From the NCBI GenBank assembly GCA_028023455.1, contig JAQFVV010000151.1, positions 155,001 through 219,000 of the forward strand: a stretch of DNA of 64,000 bases, given 5' to 3'. Positions 1-9,567 of this stretch are shown piece after piece. The notes under the pieces were generated by a model. The model worked only from the letters and a program-made list of their open reading frames with translations, searched no databases and was not told the origin of the DNA. Source of the DNA: Epiperipatus broadwayi. Lineage: Eukaryota; Onychophora; Udeonychophora; Euonychophora; Peripatidae. Numbering within the stretch: position 1 is the stretch's first letter; every line of letters starts with the position of its first letter. The position numbers were made by a program, and so were the translations under genes.

Positions 1-45
1 CACTGAAAAGACCCATAGGTCGAAACCGGTCTGGGGATGGGGACA
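1..45 (+). ncRNA. Hammerhead motif, array copy 1 (left-truncated, G8 mutated)
   Basis: The window begins inside the 5' strand of stem I. The first core box reads CTGAAAA instead of CTGAAGA. This changes the base at hammerhead position 8, the known general acid, so this copy should not self-cleave. Stem II, GAAA and the TC site (at 31) are otherwise normal. Confidence 0.75.
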
Positions 46-411
46 ATCCAAGATAAAAATGATTTGAATGCCTTCTCTTGTAGTAGCATTTATCATAAAT
101 AAAAAAAAAAGCTTGTTTAGAGTTATTAGCACACTCTTAATTTTACATATTTGTAAGTGCAAGCTATATATAAGTCATGTGACATCTGACTTGTTATTAT
201 TACTATTATTATTTTGCTGTTGTGGCTTTAGCTAAATTAAAGAGCTTAGCCTACTAATATATGGAGTATCTGAATTAAGTTCAGGCCCATATGATTTTTT
301 CAGTTGGAGAGCTGACTTTAAAGACATGTAGATGTCTAAAAGTTTCAGATCTTCTTCTAACAATTATCTTTTAGATAAATGCTTTGCTTGAGTTGGTTTT
401 TTTAGATCTAA

Positions 412-469
412 TGTCCCAACTCCTCACTGAAGAGACCCATAGGTCGAAACCGGTCTGGGGATGGGGACA
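412..469 (+). ncRNA. Type I hammerhead ribozyme, array copy 2 (described in full)
   Basis: Reading 5' to 3': stem I outer strand TGTCCC (412-417), internal loop AAC, stem I inner strand TCCTCA (421-426), core box CTGAAGA (427-433), stem II GACC with loop CATA and GGTC (434-445), core box GAAA (446-449), CCGG (450-453), TC (454-455), then TGGGGA (456-461), TG, and GGGACA (464-469). Stem I pairs TCCTCA with TGGGGA (one G-U) and TGTCCC with GGGACA, leaving an asymmetric AAC/TG internal loop of the kind that docks on loop II in natural hammerheads. All invariant core positions (CUGANGA, GAAA, UH) are present. Predicted cleavage is after C455. Stem III is only the palindrome ACCGGT, which cannot close a loop within one motif but can pair between two motifs. 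Family knowledge: hammerheads with minimal stem III occur in newt, cave-cricket and schistosome repeats. Activity is inferred, not shown. Confidence 0.92.
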
Positions 470-839
470 ATCCAAGATAAAAATGATTTGAATGCCTTCT
501 CTTGTAGTAGCATTTATCATAAATAAAAAAAAAAAAAGCTTGTTTAGAGCTATTAGCACGCTCTTAATTTTACATATTTGTAAGTGCAAGCTATATATAA
601 GTCATGTGACACCTGACTTGTTATTATTACTATTATTATTTTGCTGTTGTGGCTTTAGCTAAATTAAAGAGCTTAGCCTACTAATATATGGAGTATCTGA
701 ATTAAGTTCAGGCCCATATGATTTTTTCAGTTGGAGAGCTGACTTTAAAGACATGTAGATGTCTAAAAGTTTCAGATCTTCTTCTAACAATTATCTTTTA
801 GATAAATGCTTTGCTTGAGTTGGTTTTTTTTAGATCTAA

Positions 840-897
840 TGTCCCAACTCCTCACTGAAGAGACCCATAGGTCGAAACCGGTCTGGGGATGGGGACA
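840..897 (+). ncRNA. Hammerhead ribozyme, array copy 3
   Basis: All core boxes and stems match copy 2. Predicted cleavage is after C883, so the RNA unit released between this site and the previous one is 428 nt. Confidence 0.9.
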
Positions 898-1267
898 ATC
901 CAAGATAAAAATGATTTGAATGCCTTCTCTTGTAGTAGCATTTATCATAACTAAAAAAAAAAAAAAGCTTGTTTAGAGCTATTAGCACGCTCTTAATTTT
1001 ACATATTTGTAAGTGCAAGCTATATATAAGTCATGTGACACCTGACTTGTTATTATTACTATTATTATTTTGCTGTTGTGGCTTTAGCTAAATTAAAGAG
1101 CTTAGCCTACTAATATATGGAGTATCTGAATTAAGTTCAGGCCCATATGATTTTTTCAGTTGGAGAGCTGACTTTAAAGACATGTAGATGTCTAAAAGTT
1201 TCAGATCTTCTTCTAACAATTATCTTTTAGATAAATGCTTTGCTTGAGTTGGTTTTTTTAGATCTAA

Positions 1268-1325
1268 TGTCCCAACTCCTCACTGAAGAGACCCATAGGT
1301 CGAAACCGGTCTGGGGATGGGGACA
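1268..1325 (+). ncRNA. Hammerhead ribozyme, array copy 4
   Basis: Intact core and stems; predicted cleavage after C1311 (unit 428 nt). Confidence 0.9.
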
Positions 1326-1694
1326 ATCCAAGATAAAAATGATTTGAATGCCTTCTCTTGTAGTAGCATTTATCATAAATAAAAAAAAAAAAAGCTTGTT
1401 TAGAGTTATTAGCACACTCTTAATTTTACATATTTGTAAGTGCAAGCTATATATAAGTCATGTGACATCTGACTTGTTATTATTACTATTATTATTTTGC
1501 TGTTGTGGCTTTAGCTAAATTAAAGAGCTTAGCCTACTAATATATGGAGTATCTGAATTAAGTTCAGGCCCATATGATTTTTTCAGTTGGAGAGCTGACT
1601 TTAAAGACATGTAGATGTCTAAAAGTTTCAGATCTTCTTCTAACAATTATCTTTTAGATAAATGCTTTGCTTGAGTTGGTTTTTTTAGATCTAA

Positions 1695-1752
1695 TGTCCC
1701 AACTCCTCACTGAAGAGACCCATAGGTCGAAACCGGTCTGGGGATGGGGACA
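1695..1752 (+). ncRNA. Hammerhead ribozyme, array copy 5
   Basis: Intact core and stems; predicted cleavage after C1738 (unit 427 nt). Confidence 0.9.
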
Positions 1753-2122
1753 ATCCAAGATAAAAATGATTTGAATGCCTTCTCTTGTAGTAGCATTTAT
1801 CATAAATAAAAAAAAAAAAAGCTTGTTTAGAGTTATTAGCACACTCTTAATTTTACATATTTGTAAGTGCAAGCTATATATAAGTCATGTGACATCTGAC
1901 TTGTTATTATTACTATTATTATTTTGCTGTTGTGGCTTTAGCTAAATTAAAGAGCTTAGCCTACTAATATATGGAGTATCTGAATTAAGTTCAGGCCCAT
2001 ATGATTTTTTTCAGTTGGAGAGCTGACTTTAAAGACATGTAGATGTCTAAAAGTTTCAGATCTTCTTCTAACAATTATCTTTTAGATAAATGCTTTGCTT
2101 GAGTTGGTTTTTTTAGATCTAA

Positions 2123-2180
2123 TGTCCCAACTCCTCACTGAAGAGACCCATAGGTCGAAACCGGTCTGGGGATGGGGACA
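2123..2180 (+). ncRNA. Hammerhead ribozyme, array copy 6
   Basis: Intact core and stems; predicted cleavage after C2166 (unit 428 nt). Confidence 0.9.
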
Positions 2181-2549
2181 ATCCAAGATAAAAATGATTT
2201 GAATGCCTTCTCTTGTAGTAGCATTTATCATAAATAAAAAAAAAAAAGCTTGTTTAGAGTTATTAGCACACTCTTAATTTTACATATTTGTAAGTGCAAG
2301 CTATATATAAGTCATGTGACATCTGACTTGTTATTATTACTATTATTATTTTGCTGTTGTGGCTTTAGCTAAATTAAAGAGCTTAGCCTACTAATATATG
2401 GAGTATCTGAATTAAGTTCAGGCCCATATGATTTTTTCAGTTGGAGAGCTGACTTTAAAGACATGTAGATGTCTAAAAGTTTCAGATCTTCTTCTAACAA
2501 TTATCTTTTAGATAAATGCTTTGCTTGAGTTGGTTTTTTTTAGATCTAA

Positions 2550-2607
2550 TGTCCCAACTCCTCACTGAAGAGACCCATAGGTCGAAACCGGTCTGGGGAT
2601 GGGGACA
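2550..2607 (+). ncRNA. Hammerhead ribozyme, array copy 7
   Basis: Intact core and stems; predicted cleavage after C2593 (unit 427 nt). Confidence 0.9.
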
Positions 2608-2976
2608 ATCCAAGATAAAAATGATTTGAATGCCTTCTCTTGTAGTAGCATTTATCATAAATAAAAAAAAAAAAAGCTTGTTTAGAGTTATTAGCACGCT
2701 CTTAATTTTACATATTTGTAAGTGCAAGCTATATATAAGTCATGTGACATCTGACTTGTTATTATTACTATTATTATTTTGCTGTTGTGGCTTTAGCTAA
2801 ATTAAAGAGCTTAGCCTACTAATATATGGAGTATCTGAATTAAGTTCAGGCCCATATGATTTTTTCAGTTGGAGAGCTGACTTTAAAGACATGTAGATGT
2901 CTAAAAGTTTCAGATCTTCTTCTAACAATTATCTTTTAGATAAATGCTTTGCTTGAGTTGGTTTTTTTAGATCTAA

Positions 2977-3034
2977 TGTCCCAACTCCTCACTGAAGAGA
3001 CCCATAGGTCGAAACCGGTCTGGGGATGGGGACA
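2977..3034 (+). ncRNA. Hammerhead ribozyme, array copy 8
   Basis: Intact core and stems; predicted cleavage after C3020 (unit 427 nt). Confidence 0.9.
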
Positions 3035-3318
3035 ATCCAAGATAAAAATGATTTGAATGCCTTCTCTTGTAGTAGCATTTATCATAAATAAAAAAAAAAA
3101 AAAAGCTTGTTTAGAGTTATTAGCACGCTCTTAATTTTACATATTTGTAAGTGCAAGCTATATATAAGTCATGTGACATCTGACTTGTTATTATTACTAT
3201 TATTATTTTGCTGTTGTGGCTTTAGCTAAATTAAAGAGCTTAGCCTACTAATATATGGAGTATCTGAATTAAGTTCAGGCCCATATGATTTTTTTCAGTT
3301 GGAGAGCTGACTTTAAAG

Positions 3319-3330
3319 ACATCTACATGT
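3319..3330. other. 12-bp micro-inversion within one satellite monomer
   Basis: All other monomers read ACATGTAGATGT at this place; this one reads ACATCTACATGT, the exact reverse complement. The flanking bases are unchanged. Confidence 0.8.
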
Positions 3331-3406
3331 CTAAAAGTTTCAGATCTTCTTCTAACAATTATCTTTTAGATAAATGCTTTGCTTGAGTTGGTTTTTTTAG
3401 ATCTAA

Positions 3407-3464
3407 TGTCCCAACTCCTCACTGAAGAGACCCATAGGTCGAAACCGGTCTGGGGATGGGGACA
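3407..3464 (+). ncRNA. Hammerhead ribozyme, array copy 9
   Basis: Intact core and stems; predicted cleavage after C3450. The preceding unit is 430 nt and contains the 12-bp micro-inversion at 3319-3330. Confidence 0.9.
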
Positions 3465-3831
3465 ATCCAAGATAAAAATGATTTGAATGCCTTCTCTTGT
3501 AGTAGCATTTATCATAAATAAAAAAAAAAAGCTTGTTTAGAGTTATTAGCACACTCTTAATTTTACATATTTGTAAGTGCAAGCTATATATAAGTCATGT
3601 GACATCTGACTTGTTATTATTACTATTATTATTTTGCTGTTGTGGCTTTAGCTAAATTAAAGAGCTTAGCCTACTAATATATGGAGTATCTGAATTAAGT
3701 TCAGGCCCATATGATTTTTTCAGTTGGAGAGCTGACTTTAAAGACATGTAGATGTCTAAAAGTTTCAGATCTTCTTCTAACAATTATCTTTTAGATAAAT
3801 GCTTTGCTTGAGTTGGTTTTTTTAGATCTAA

Positions 3832-3889
3832 TGTCCCAACTCCTCACTGAAGAGACCCATAGGTCGAAACCGGTCTGGGGATGGGGACA
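3832..3889 (+). ncRNA. Hammerhead ribozyme, array copy 10
   Basis: Intact core and stems; predicted cleavage after C3875 (unit 425 nt). Confidence 0.9.
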
Positions 3890-4259
3890 ATCCAAGATAA
3901 AAATGATTTGAATGCCTTCTCTTGTAGTAGCATTTATCATAAATAAAAAAAAAAAAAAAGCTTGTTTAGAGTTATTAGCACACTCTTAATTTTACATATT
4001 TGTAAGTGCAAGCTATATATAAGTCATGTGACATCTGACTTGTTATTATTACTATTATTATTTTGCTGTTGTGGCTTTAGCTAAATTAAAGAGCTTAGCC
4101 TACTAATATATGGAGTATCTGAATTAAGTTCAGGCCCATATGATTTTTTCAGTTGGAGAGCTGACTTTAAAGACATGTAGATGTCTAAAAGTTTCAGATC
4201 TTCTTCTAACAATTATCTTTTAGATAAATGCTTTGCTTGAGTTGGTTTTTTAGATCTAA

Positions 4260-4317
4260 TGTCCCAACTCCTCACTGAAGAGACCCATAGGTCGAAACGG
4301 GTCTGGGGATGGGGACA
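4260..4317 (+). ncRNA. Hammerhead motif, array copy 11 (stem III mutated)
   Basis: The sequence after the GAAA box is CGGG rather than CCGG, so the stem III palindrome ACCGGT becomes ACGGGT. Core boxes, stems I and II and the TC site (4302-4303) are normal. If stem III must pair between molecules, this copy should be impaired. Confidence 0.85.
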
Positions 4318-4685
4318 ATCCAAGATAAAAATGATTTGAATGCCTTCTCTTGTAGTAGCATTTATCATAAATAAAAAAAAAAAAGCTTGTTTAGAGTTAT
4401 TAGCACACTCTTAATTTTACATATTTGTAAGTGCAAGCTATATATAAGTCATGTGACATCTGACTTGTTATTATTACTATTATTATTTTGCTGTTGTGGC
4501 TTTAGCTAAATTAAAGAGCTTAGCCTACTAATATATGGAGTATCTGAATTAAGTTCAGGCCCATATGATTTTTTCAGTTGGAGAGCTGACTTTAAAGACA
4601 TGTAGATGTCTAAAAGTTTCAGATCTTCTTCTAACAATTATCTTTTAGATAAATGCTTTGCTTGAGTTGGTTTTTTTAGATCTAA

Positions 4686-4743
4686 TGTCCCAACTCCTCA
4701 CTGAAGAGACCCATAGGTCGAAACCGGTCTGGGGATGGGGACA
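4686..4743 (+). ncRNA. Hammerhead ribozyme, array copy 12
   Basis: Intact core and stems; predicted cleavage after C4729 (unit 426 nt). Confidence 0.9.
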
Positions 4744-5108
4744 ATCCAAGATAAAAATGATTTGAATGCCTTCTCTTGTAGTAGCATTTATCATAAATAA
4801 AAAAAAAGCTTGTTTAGAGTTATTAGCACACTCTTAATTTTACATATTTGTAAGTGCAAGCTATATATAAGTCATGTGACATCTGACTTGTTATTATTAC
4901 TATTATTATTTTGCTGTTGTGGCTTTAGCTAAATTAAAGAGCTTAGCCTACTAATATATGGAGTATCTGAATTAAGTTCAGGCCCATATGATTTTTTCAG
5001 TTGGAGAGCTGACTTTAAAGACATGTAGATGTCTAAAAGTTTCAGATCTTCTTCTAACAATTATCTTTTAGATAAATGCTTTGCTTGAGTTGGTTTTTTT
5101 AGATCTAA

Positions 5109-5166
5109 TGTCCCAACTCCTCACTGAAGAGACCCATAGGTCGAAACCGGTCTGGGGATGGGGACA
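5109..5166 (+). ncRNA. Hammerhead ribozyme, array copy 13
   Basis: Intact core and stems; predicted cleavage after C5152 (unit 423 nt, the shortest). Confidence 0.9.
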
Positions 5167-5536
5167 ATCCAAGATAAAAATGATTTGAATGCCTTCTCTT
5201 GTAGTAGCATTTATCATAAATAAAAAAAAAAAAAAGCTTGTTTAGAGTTATTAGCACACTCTTAATTTTACATATTTGTAAGTGCAAGCTATATATAAGT
5301 CATGTGACATCTGACTTGTTATTATTACTATTATTATTTTGCTGTTGTGGCTTTAGCTAAATTAAAGAGCTTAGCCTACTAATATATGGAGTATCTGAAT
5401 TAAGTTCATGCCCATATGATTTTTTCAGTTGGAGAGCTGACTTTAAAGACATGTAGATGTCTAAAAGTTTCAGATCTTCTTCTAACAATTATCTTTTAGA
5501 TAAATGCTTTGCTTGAGTTGGTTTTTTTAGATCTAA

Positions 5537-5594
5537 TGTCCCAACTCCTCACTGAAAAGACCCATAGGTCGAAACCGGTCTGGGGATGGGGACA
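5537..5594 (+). ncRNA. Hammerhead motif, array copy 14 (G8 mutated, edge unit)
   Basis: The core box reads CTGAAAA, the same G-to-A change at position 8 as in copy 1. The monomer breaks off about 90 bp downstream at the array edge. It is predicted to be catalytically dead although both stems are intact. Confidence 0.85.
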
Positions 5595-5684
5595 ATCCAA
5601 GATAAAAATGATTTGAATGCCTTCTCTTGTAGTAGCATTTATCATAAATAAAAAAAAAAAAAAGCTTGTTTAGAGTTATTAGCA

Positions 5685-6400
5685 GTCTAATAAACATGTG
5701 TATCTTCTGTGCACTCTTAATCTCCTAATAATTTTGAAGCCTTTCTGCCAATTGTTCAAATTTTACTTTAAATTTTAATATTAAATTATGAAATTGCATA
5801 TTCAATTTATTTTACCAAGAAAAAAGTGCCACATGGCTTCTTTTTCAACAAGTCACATAATCAGAGACTGAATCATTGTTTTAGTATAAACAAGTTCAAA
5901 TTTCTTGTATCCATAACACATTTCTTTAGAGAATTGCTTGTTTCAGTAAAATAATAATCCTGAAAATCCGAATTGGTAAATTTAATAAATAATAAAGTAT
6001 ATCAAGAAAAGATTATTCTAAAAAACAAACATCAAGTTTCTTGTGAATATGATTGGAATTTTTAAATAATCATTTTAACCTTAAAGTAATTTAATTATTG
6101 TCTGCATAGCAATCTACAGTTATGTTTGTGTATTATGAAATTTTTTTATATTCTGACATCAAACCATAATATAATCTATTTGATGCCATTGTTTGTGTCT
6201 GAATGCATCAATTTTCTTAATAGTGGTTTTTAGTCGATTTCATATTGTTCAAAAATTCAATGGCGGCAGACATTTGGGTTTAGGGTCACTGATACTACTA
6301 TTTAAGAATTCTTGAACCAAAGTTCATTATTCGTATGTGTTTCATTATTTTATCAATTTTGACTTTATTTCAAGATCTAGTATCTATTTATATAATGTTT
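5685..6400. repeat. Left copy of a diverged duplicated segment (partner 26010-26750)
   Basis: Colinear matches run through both segments: GTGTATCTT, ATTTTGAAGCCTTT, CCATAACACATTT, AATTGGTAAATTTAAT, AAAAAACAAAC, GAATATGATTGGAA and GCAGACATTTG/CCAGACATTTG. On the minus strand both copies retain short coding-like stretches (for example KCVMD and YTKT), but stops interrupt them. This may be a decayed transposon or gene fragment that I cannot name. The satellite array abuts this copy at 5684; the partner has no array. Confidence 0.75.
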
Positions 6401-8522
6401 AGTATAAATGTATTTAGTTATGAGTAAATGTTTTAGATATATGTATAATCAAAGGAAAATCATAATTAGTCAAAATTACTATTAAATAATAATTTTCTAT
6501 TTATGATAATTTATTTAGGTTTCATACTATCTAACATTTCAAACCTGAATAAACTGTAAAATTTTATAAATTTGATAAACTTAATAAATGAAAGTAAACA
6601 CAGATTCTCCTTTGATTCTTAACCCATGTTTTTTGTTCGACATCATAATTAGTTTTATCCATCATAGGTTAGGTTTATCCTTTTATATTTTATCCAGTGC
6701 AATTTTAAATTATTATTTATTTAATATAAATAAACTATTATTACCATTACTAAATTAAAGTTATAAACCTTATTTATTCTAGCTAATCAAAGGATGTAAA
6801 TGAACAATTATATGTAGGCTTATAATCCAAACAGCATTATGCATATATTTCATCTCAAGAAAGGGCTGGAATATTATCTTATAAAATCTCATTATAGACA
6901 TATCAGAGCTTTCATTTTATCATATCATATCCAACTTAAACTTGTAGTGGGATAGATTAGGGATTTAAGGAACCAGATTAGCAAGATCTTTCATTAGAAT
7001 CATTTTAACTTGATATTAAATCTGGATTCAATTTTGTGTTTAATAGATTCTCTTCTCTTTGGGCATTATACACATACTTGTCCCATTCATACTATTACAA
7101 TATATATACACTTTGTTTTTATATAATTAAGATTCCAAATAAATGTATTTAGTAAATTTATAATTGAATTTTAAAATGATTTATTTGAAGGTTATAGAAA
7201 GTTATATTATTCATCATGCCATAAAAAAAAAAGCAAAATCTTAAGAGGATGAAATAAAATTATTTTCTTGGAAGTTGATATATTATTATAAAGAAATGCC
7301 TCCTCAAAGAAAATATATGTCTCTAAGTCTATATTCAGCTCACAAGACAATGGAAACTTTGTAATTACTTGAAACTCAAATTTAAAAACATGATTACAAA
7401 TTTTTACTGACATTTTAAATTTATTTTAATGTTTATTTAATTGGATTACTTATTCTGATATGCATGTCATATATCTGAATGCTTTATGTTTTATCATGAG
7501 AAAAGATTATTCATGCATTTTTACAGAAAAAGCATATCTCAAAACAGTTTGTTTATCCATTTTAATAATTTATACTTTCCCATTAACAAAAAAAAAATTA
7601 AAATTAAATTCTTAATTACAAATTGTTAAATCAAGTATTCCAATACAAGAAATAACAATTACCAAAAATAATATTTTGAACAACGAAGTGCTACAAGTTA
7701 AAAAGTATATTAGTACTAGTATCATCGATGGTACAGGCCACTGGATGGCGCTGTTATTACATAGATTCAAGTACAGGTGTCCATACTGGAAATATTATAC
7801 TGATTGAAATTCTCATGCAGAATTATTTTTATCTATTGGCTTACTGAAATGTATTTATAGATTAAAATAAACAAGATATTTTATAATTATGGTGCTAGCA
7901 GAGACATGGATTTTTATTAAGGCTATAGGTATTTGTGTGAGAAACTAACTTTACTGAATTGGATTTTACTAGAGATGAAGCATAATACATGCATGATCTT
8001 TTAAAACATAAACTATGTGCTTTAACTATAATACTAGTAGTACAATAAATTACTTGGTGTTTATATTAGCAACATAGTCTAAAATAGATTGAATGTGTTA
8101 AATAATTGTACTTATGTAATTAACGTTATGATGGGTCTTCTCTGATAAAACATATTTTGTCTAGACCATCAGCTATCAAAATTCTCATTTCAATCAACAT
8201 GCATATGGTAACATGACAAGAGTAAGCCATGTTAAATGTCTGTATCTCATAGTAATATGTAGCACTGCAAATTCATGCAGTGCATTCATAAATTATAAAG
8301 CATGATAATACATACACAGTAATTCTATTTTATTTTATAGATAGAACTATATCTGTACCTAATTACAACATTGAGCAGGTAAAGTGATTTTAATAAAGAG
8401 ATATACACATGAAATATTTTGATTTGCTTATGGATTATCAAAATATTTTGAAAATAAGATGATTTGTGTAGTTTTATAATGATATTGTTTGTTTGTTTGT
8501 GAAATTTAATGCTTTAATTTTC
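6401..8522. other. Non-coding AT-rich stretch
   Basis: No gene, RNA gene or clear repeat recognised. A 68-codon minus-strand frame at 7207-7413 has low-complexity hydrophobic composition, no recognisable domain and no splice context, so I do not call it a gene. Confidence 0.6.
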
Positions 8523-8637
8523 AAATATGATGTTAAAACAGGCAAAACTCACTATATGTATTGCCACACACAGCAAGCTAGAGTAATCAATGGATGCCAG
8601 AAGGCTTGTGCATAAAATCCCCATCTAGTGCCTACTC

Positions 8638-8696
8638 ATCCAATATCCCCAGACTAGTGTCAAGCTTGTGGCCTTTGTCATTGAGGAGCCTTGGAT
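8638..8696 (-). ncRNA. Decayed hammerhead motif, dispersed unit 1
   Basis: Stem I strands (ATCCAA/TTGGAT and TCCTCA/TGGGGA) are intact. The first core box is ATGACAA instead of CTGATGA, and GAAAC reads GACAC. It is predicted inactive. Confidence 0.75.
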
Positions 8697-8932
8697 CTGA
8701 GAGCACTGCACCTAGATCTTAGGATCTAATGCAACCCTCCAGCAGCCACCTTTTATCTCCACTTAACTACAAAACTATGAGTCTTAAACTGAAAACACCT
8801 TAATGTTTTCAATCCAAGCCCATTAGCTTATATAGTCATATGGGTCTGAACCCAGTTCAGTACCCATACATTTTGGTGTCTTTGGTTCTTTAATAACCAT
8901 AGCCACCACTATCCTATTAGGCAGGATTGGTT

Positions 8933-9263
8933 TTAAGCCAATAAACATCACATGACCACCACTTCTTATGCTTGTGTATAGCTGTTGTTAAAACAAGCAA
9001 AACTCACTATATGTATTGCCACACACAGCAAACTAGAGTAATCAATGGATGCCAGAAGGCTTGTGCATAAAACCCTCATCTAGTGCCTACTCATCCAATA
9101 TCCCCAGACTAGTTTCTGGCTTGTGGCCTTTGTCAGTGAGGAGCCTTGGATCTGAGAGCACTGCACCTAGATCTTAGCTAATGCAACTCTCCAGCAGCCA
9201 CCTTTTAACAACAGCCATACACAAGCATAAGAAGTGGTGGTCATGTGATGTTTATTGGCTTAA
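8933..9263. repeat. 57-bp inverted repeat inside the dimer element
   Basis: 8933-8989 and 9207-9263 are reverse complements with about one mismatch (GCTATA/GCCATA). They are separated by 217 bp that include the second hammerhead unit. The outer edge of the right arm coincides with the target-site duplication, so the inverted copy formed at the insertion end. Confidence 0.85.
9093..9151 (-). ncRNA. Decayed hammerhead motif, dispersed unit 2
   Basis: Stem I, stem II (GGC, loop CACAA, GCC), GAAAC and the palindromic ACTAGT followed by C are intact. The core box is CTGACAA, so the base at position 8 is A rather than G and activity should be lost. Confidence 0.78.
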
Positions 9264-9333
9264 ATATGATGTTAATAATGTTTTTAATTTAAAATATGCA
9301 AAATATATTTTTTGATCTCAATAATCCACAAGC

Positions 9334-9567
9334 TATTCAAACATTTATTCCTTTATTATAATGCAAACTTGGCAAAAAAATAAACCAAATATTATATGTA
9401 TACCAGAAGGGCAAACTTAGATGAACCATTTTAAAATTGAGTTGCATGGGTATTCAAACATTTATTCCTTTATTATAATGCAAACTTGGCAAAAAAATAA
9501 ACCAAATATTATATGTATACCAGAAGGGCAAACTTAGATGAACCATTTTAAAATTGAGTTGCATGGG
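9334..9567. repeat. 117-bp tandem duplication, two copies
   Basis: 9334-9450 and 9451-9567 appear identical, both starting TATTCAAACATTTATTCC and ending GTTGCATGGG. The identity suggests a recent event. No coding content. Confidence 0.93.

Larger units (their letters stand above)
1..5684 (+). repeat. Tandem satellite array, ~427-bp monomer carrying a hammerhead ribozyme
   Basis: Fourteen occurrences of the landmark ACCCATAGG start at 11, 435, 863, 1291, 1718, 2146, 2573, 3000, 3430, 3855, 4283, 4709, 5132 and 5560, giving monomer lengths of 423-430 bp. Copies are nearly identical. Most length change comes from an A-run after the motif CATAAATA and from a T-run after GAGTTGG. The array runs off the left edge and stops abruptly inside a monomer near 5684, where TTAGAGTTATTAGCA passes into unrelated sequence. 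Each monomer holds one type I hammerhead motif, a TTATTATTACTATTATTATT microsatellite and the segment GTCATGTGACATCTGACTTG. The last segment recurs in dispersed relatives at 24318 and 56423. The orientation given is that of the ribozyme. Near-identity implies recent amplification or gene conversion. Confidence 0.97.
8523..9275 (-). mobile_element. Hammerhead-bearing retroelement, partial head-to-tail dimer with 14-bp target-site duplication
   Basis: The 14-bp word AAATATGATGTTAA lies on both sides (8523-8536 and 9262-9275), which marks an insertion. Inside, one element body (8537-8990) is followed by a partial second (8991-9261) in the same orientation; hammerhead remnants at 8638-8696 and 9093-9151 are 455 bp apart. 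The family tail (CAAAACTCACTATATG on the + strand) begins both units, and the strong marker CAGCAGCCACCTTTTA also occurs in both. A 57-bp segment, 8933-8989, is repeated inverted at 9207-9263. No protein is encoded. Partial tandem dimers are expected if the template is multimeric or circular RNA, as described for retrozymes. The mobilising machinery is inferred to come from a LINE or Penelope-like partner. Confidence 0.8.

Noticed and set aside
381-461. Type III hammerhead reading (stem III open) of the satellite motif
   Set aside because: The triplet before the candidate stem I is GCT rather than NUH, and no stem III strand pairs across the ends. The type I reading explains every base.
371-5287. 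Repeated 60-77 codon minus-strand frames starting MHLQICKIKSV in the satellite
   Set aside because: They are antisense to the ribozyme, change reading frame whenever the A-run length varies, have no initiation or splice context and look like chance frames in a repeat.
1-5684. CRISPR-like or other prokaryotic repeat array
   Set aside because: Units are ~427 bp and continuous with no spacers, and the surroundings are clearly eukaryotic.
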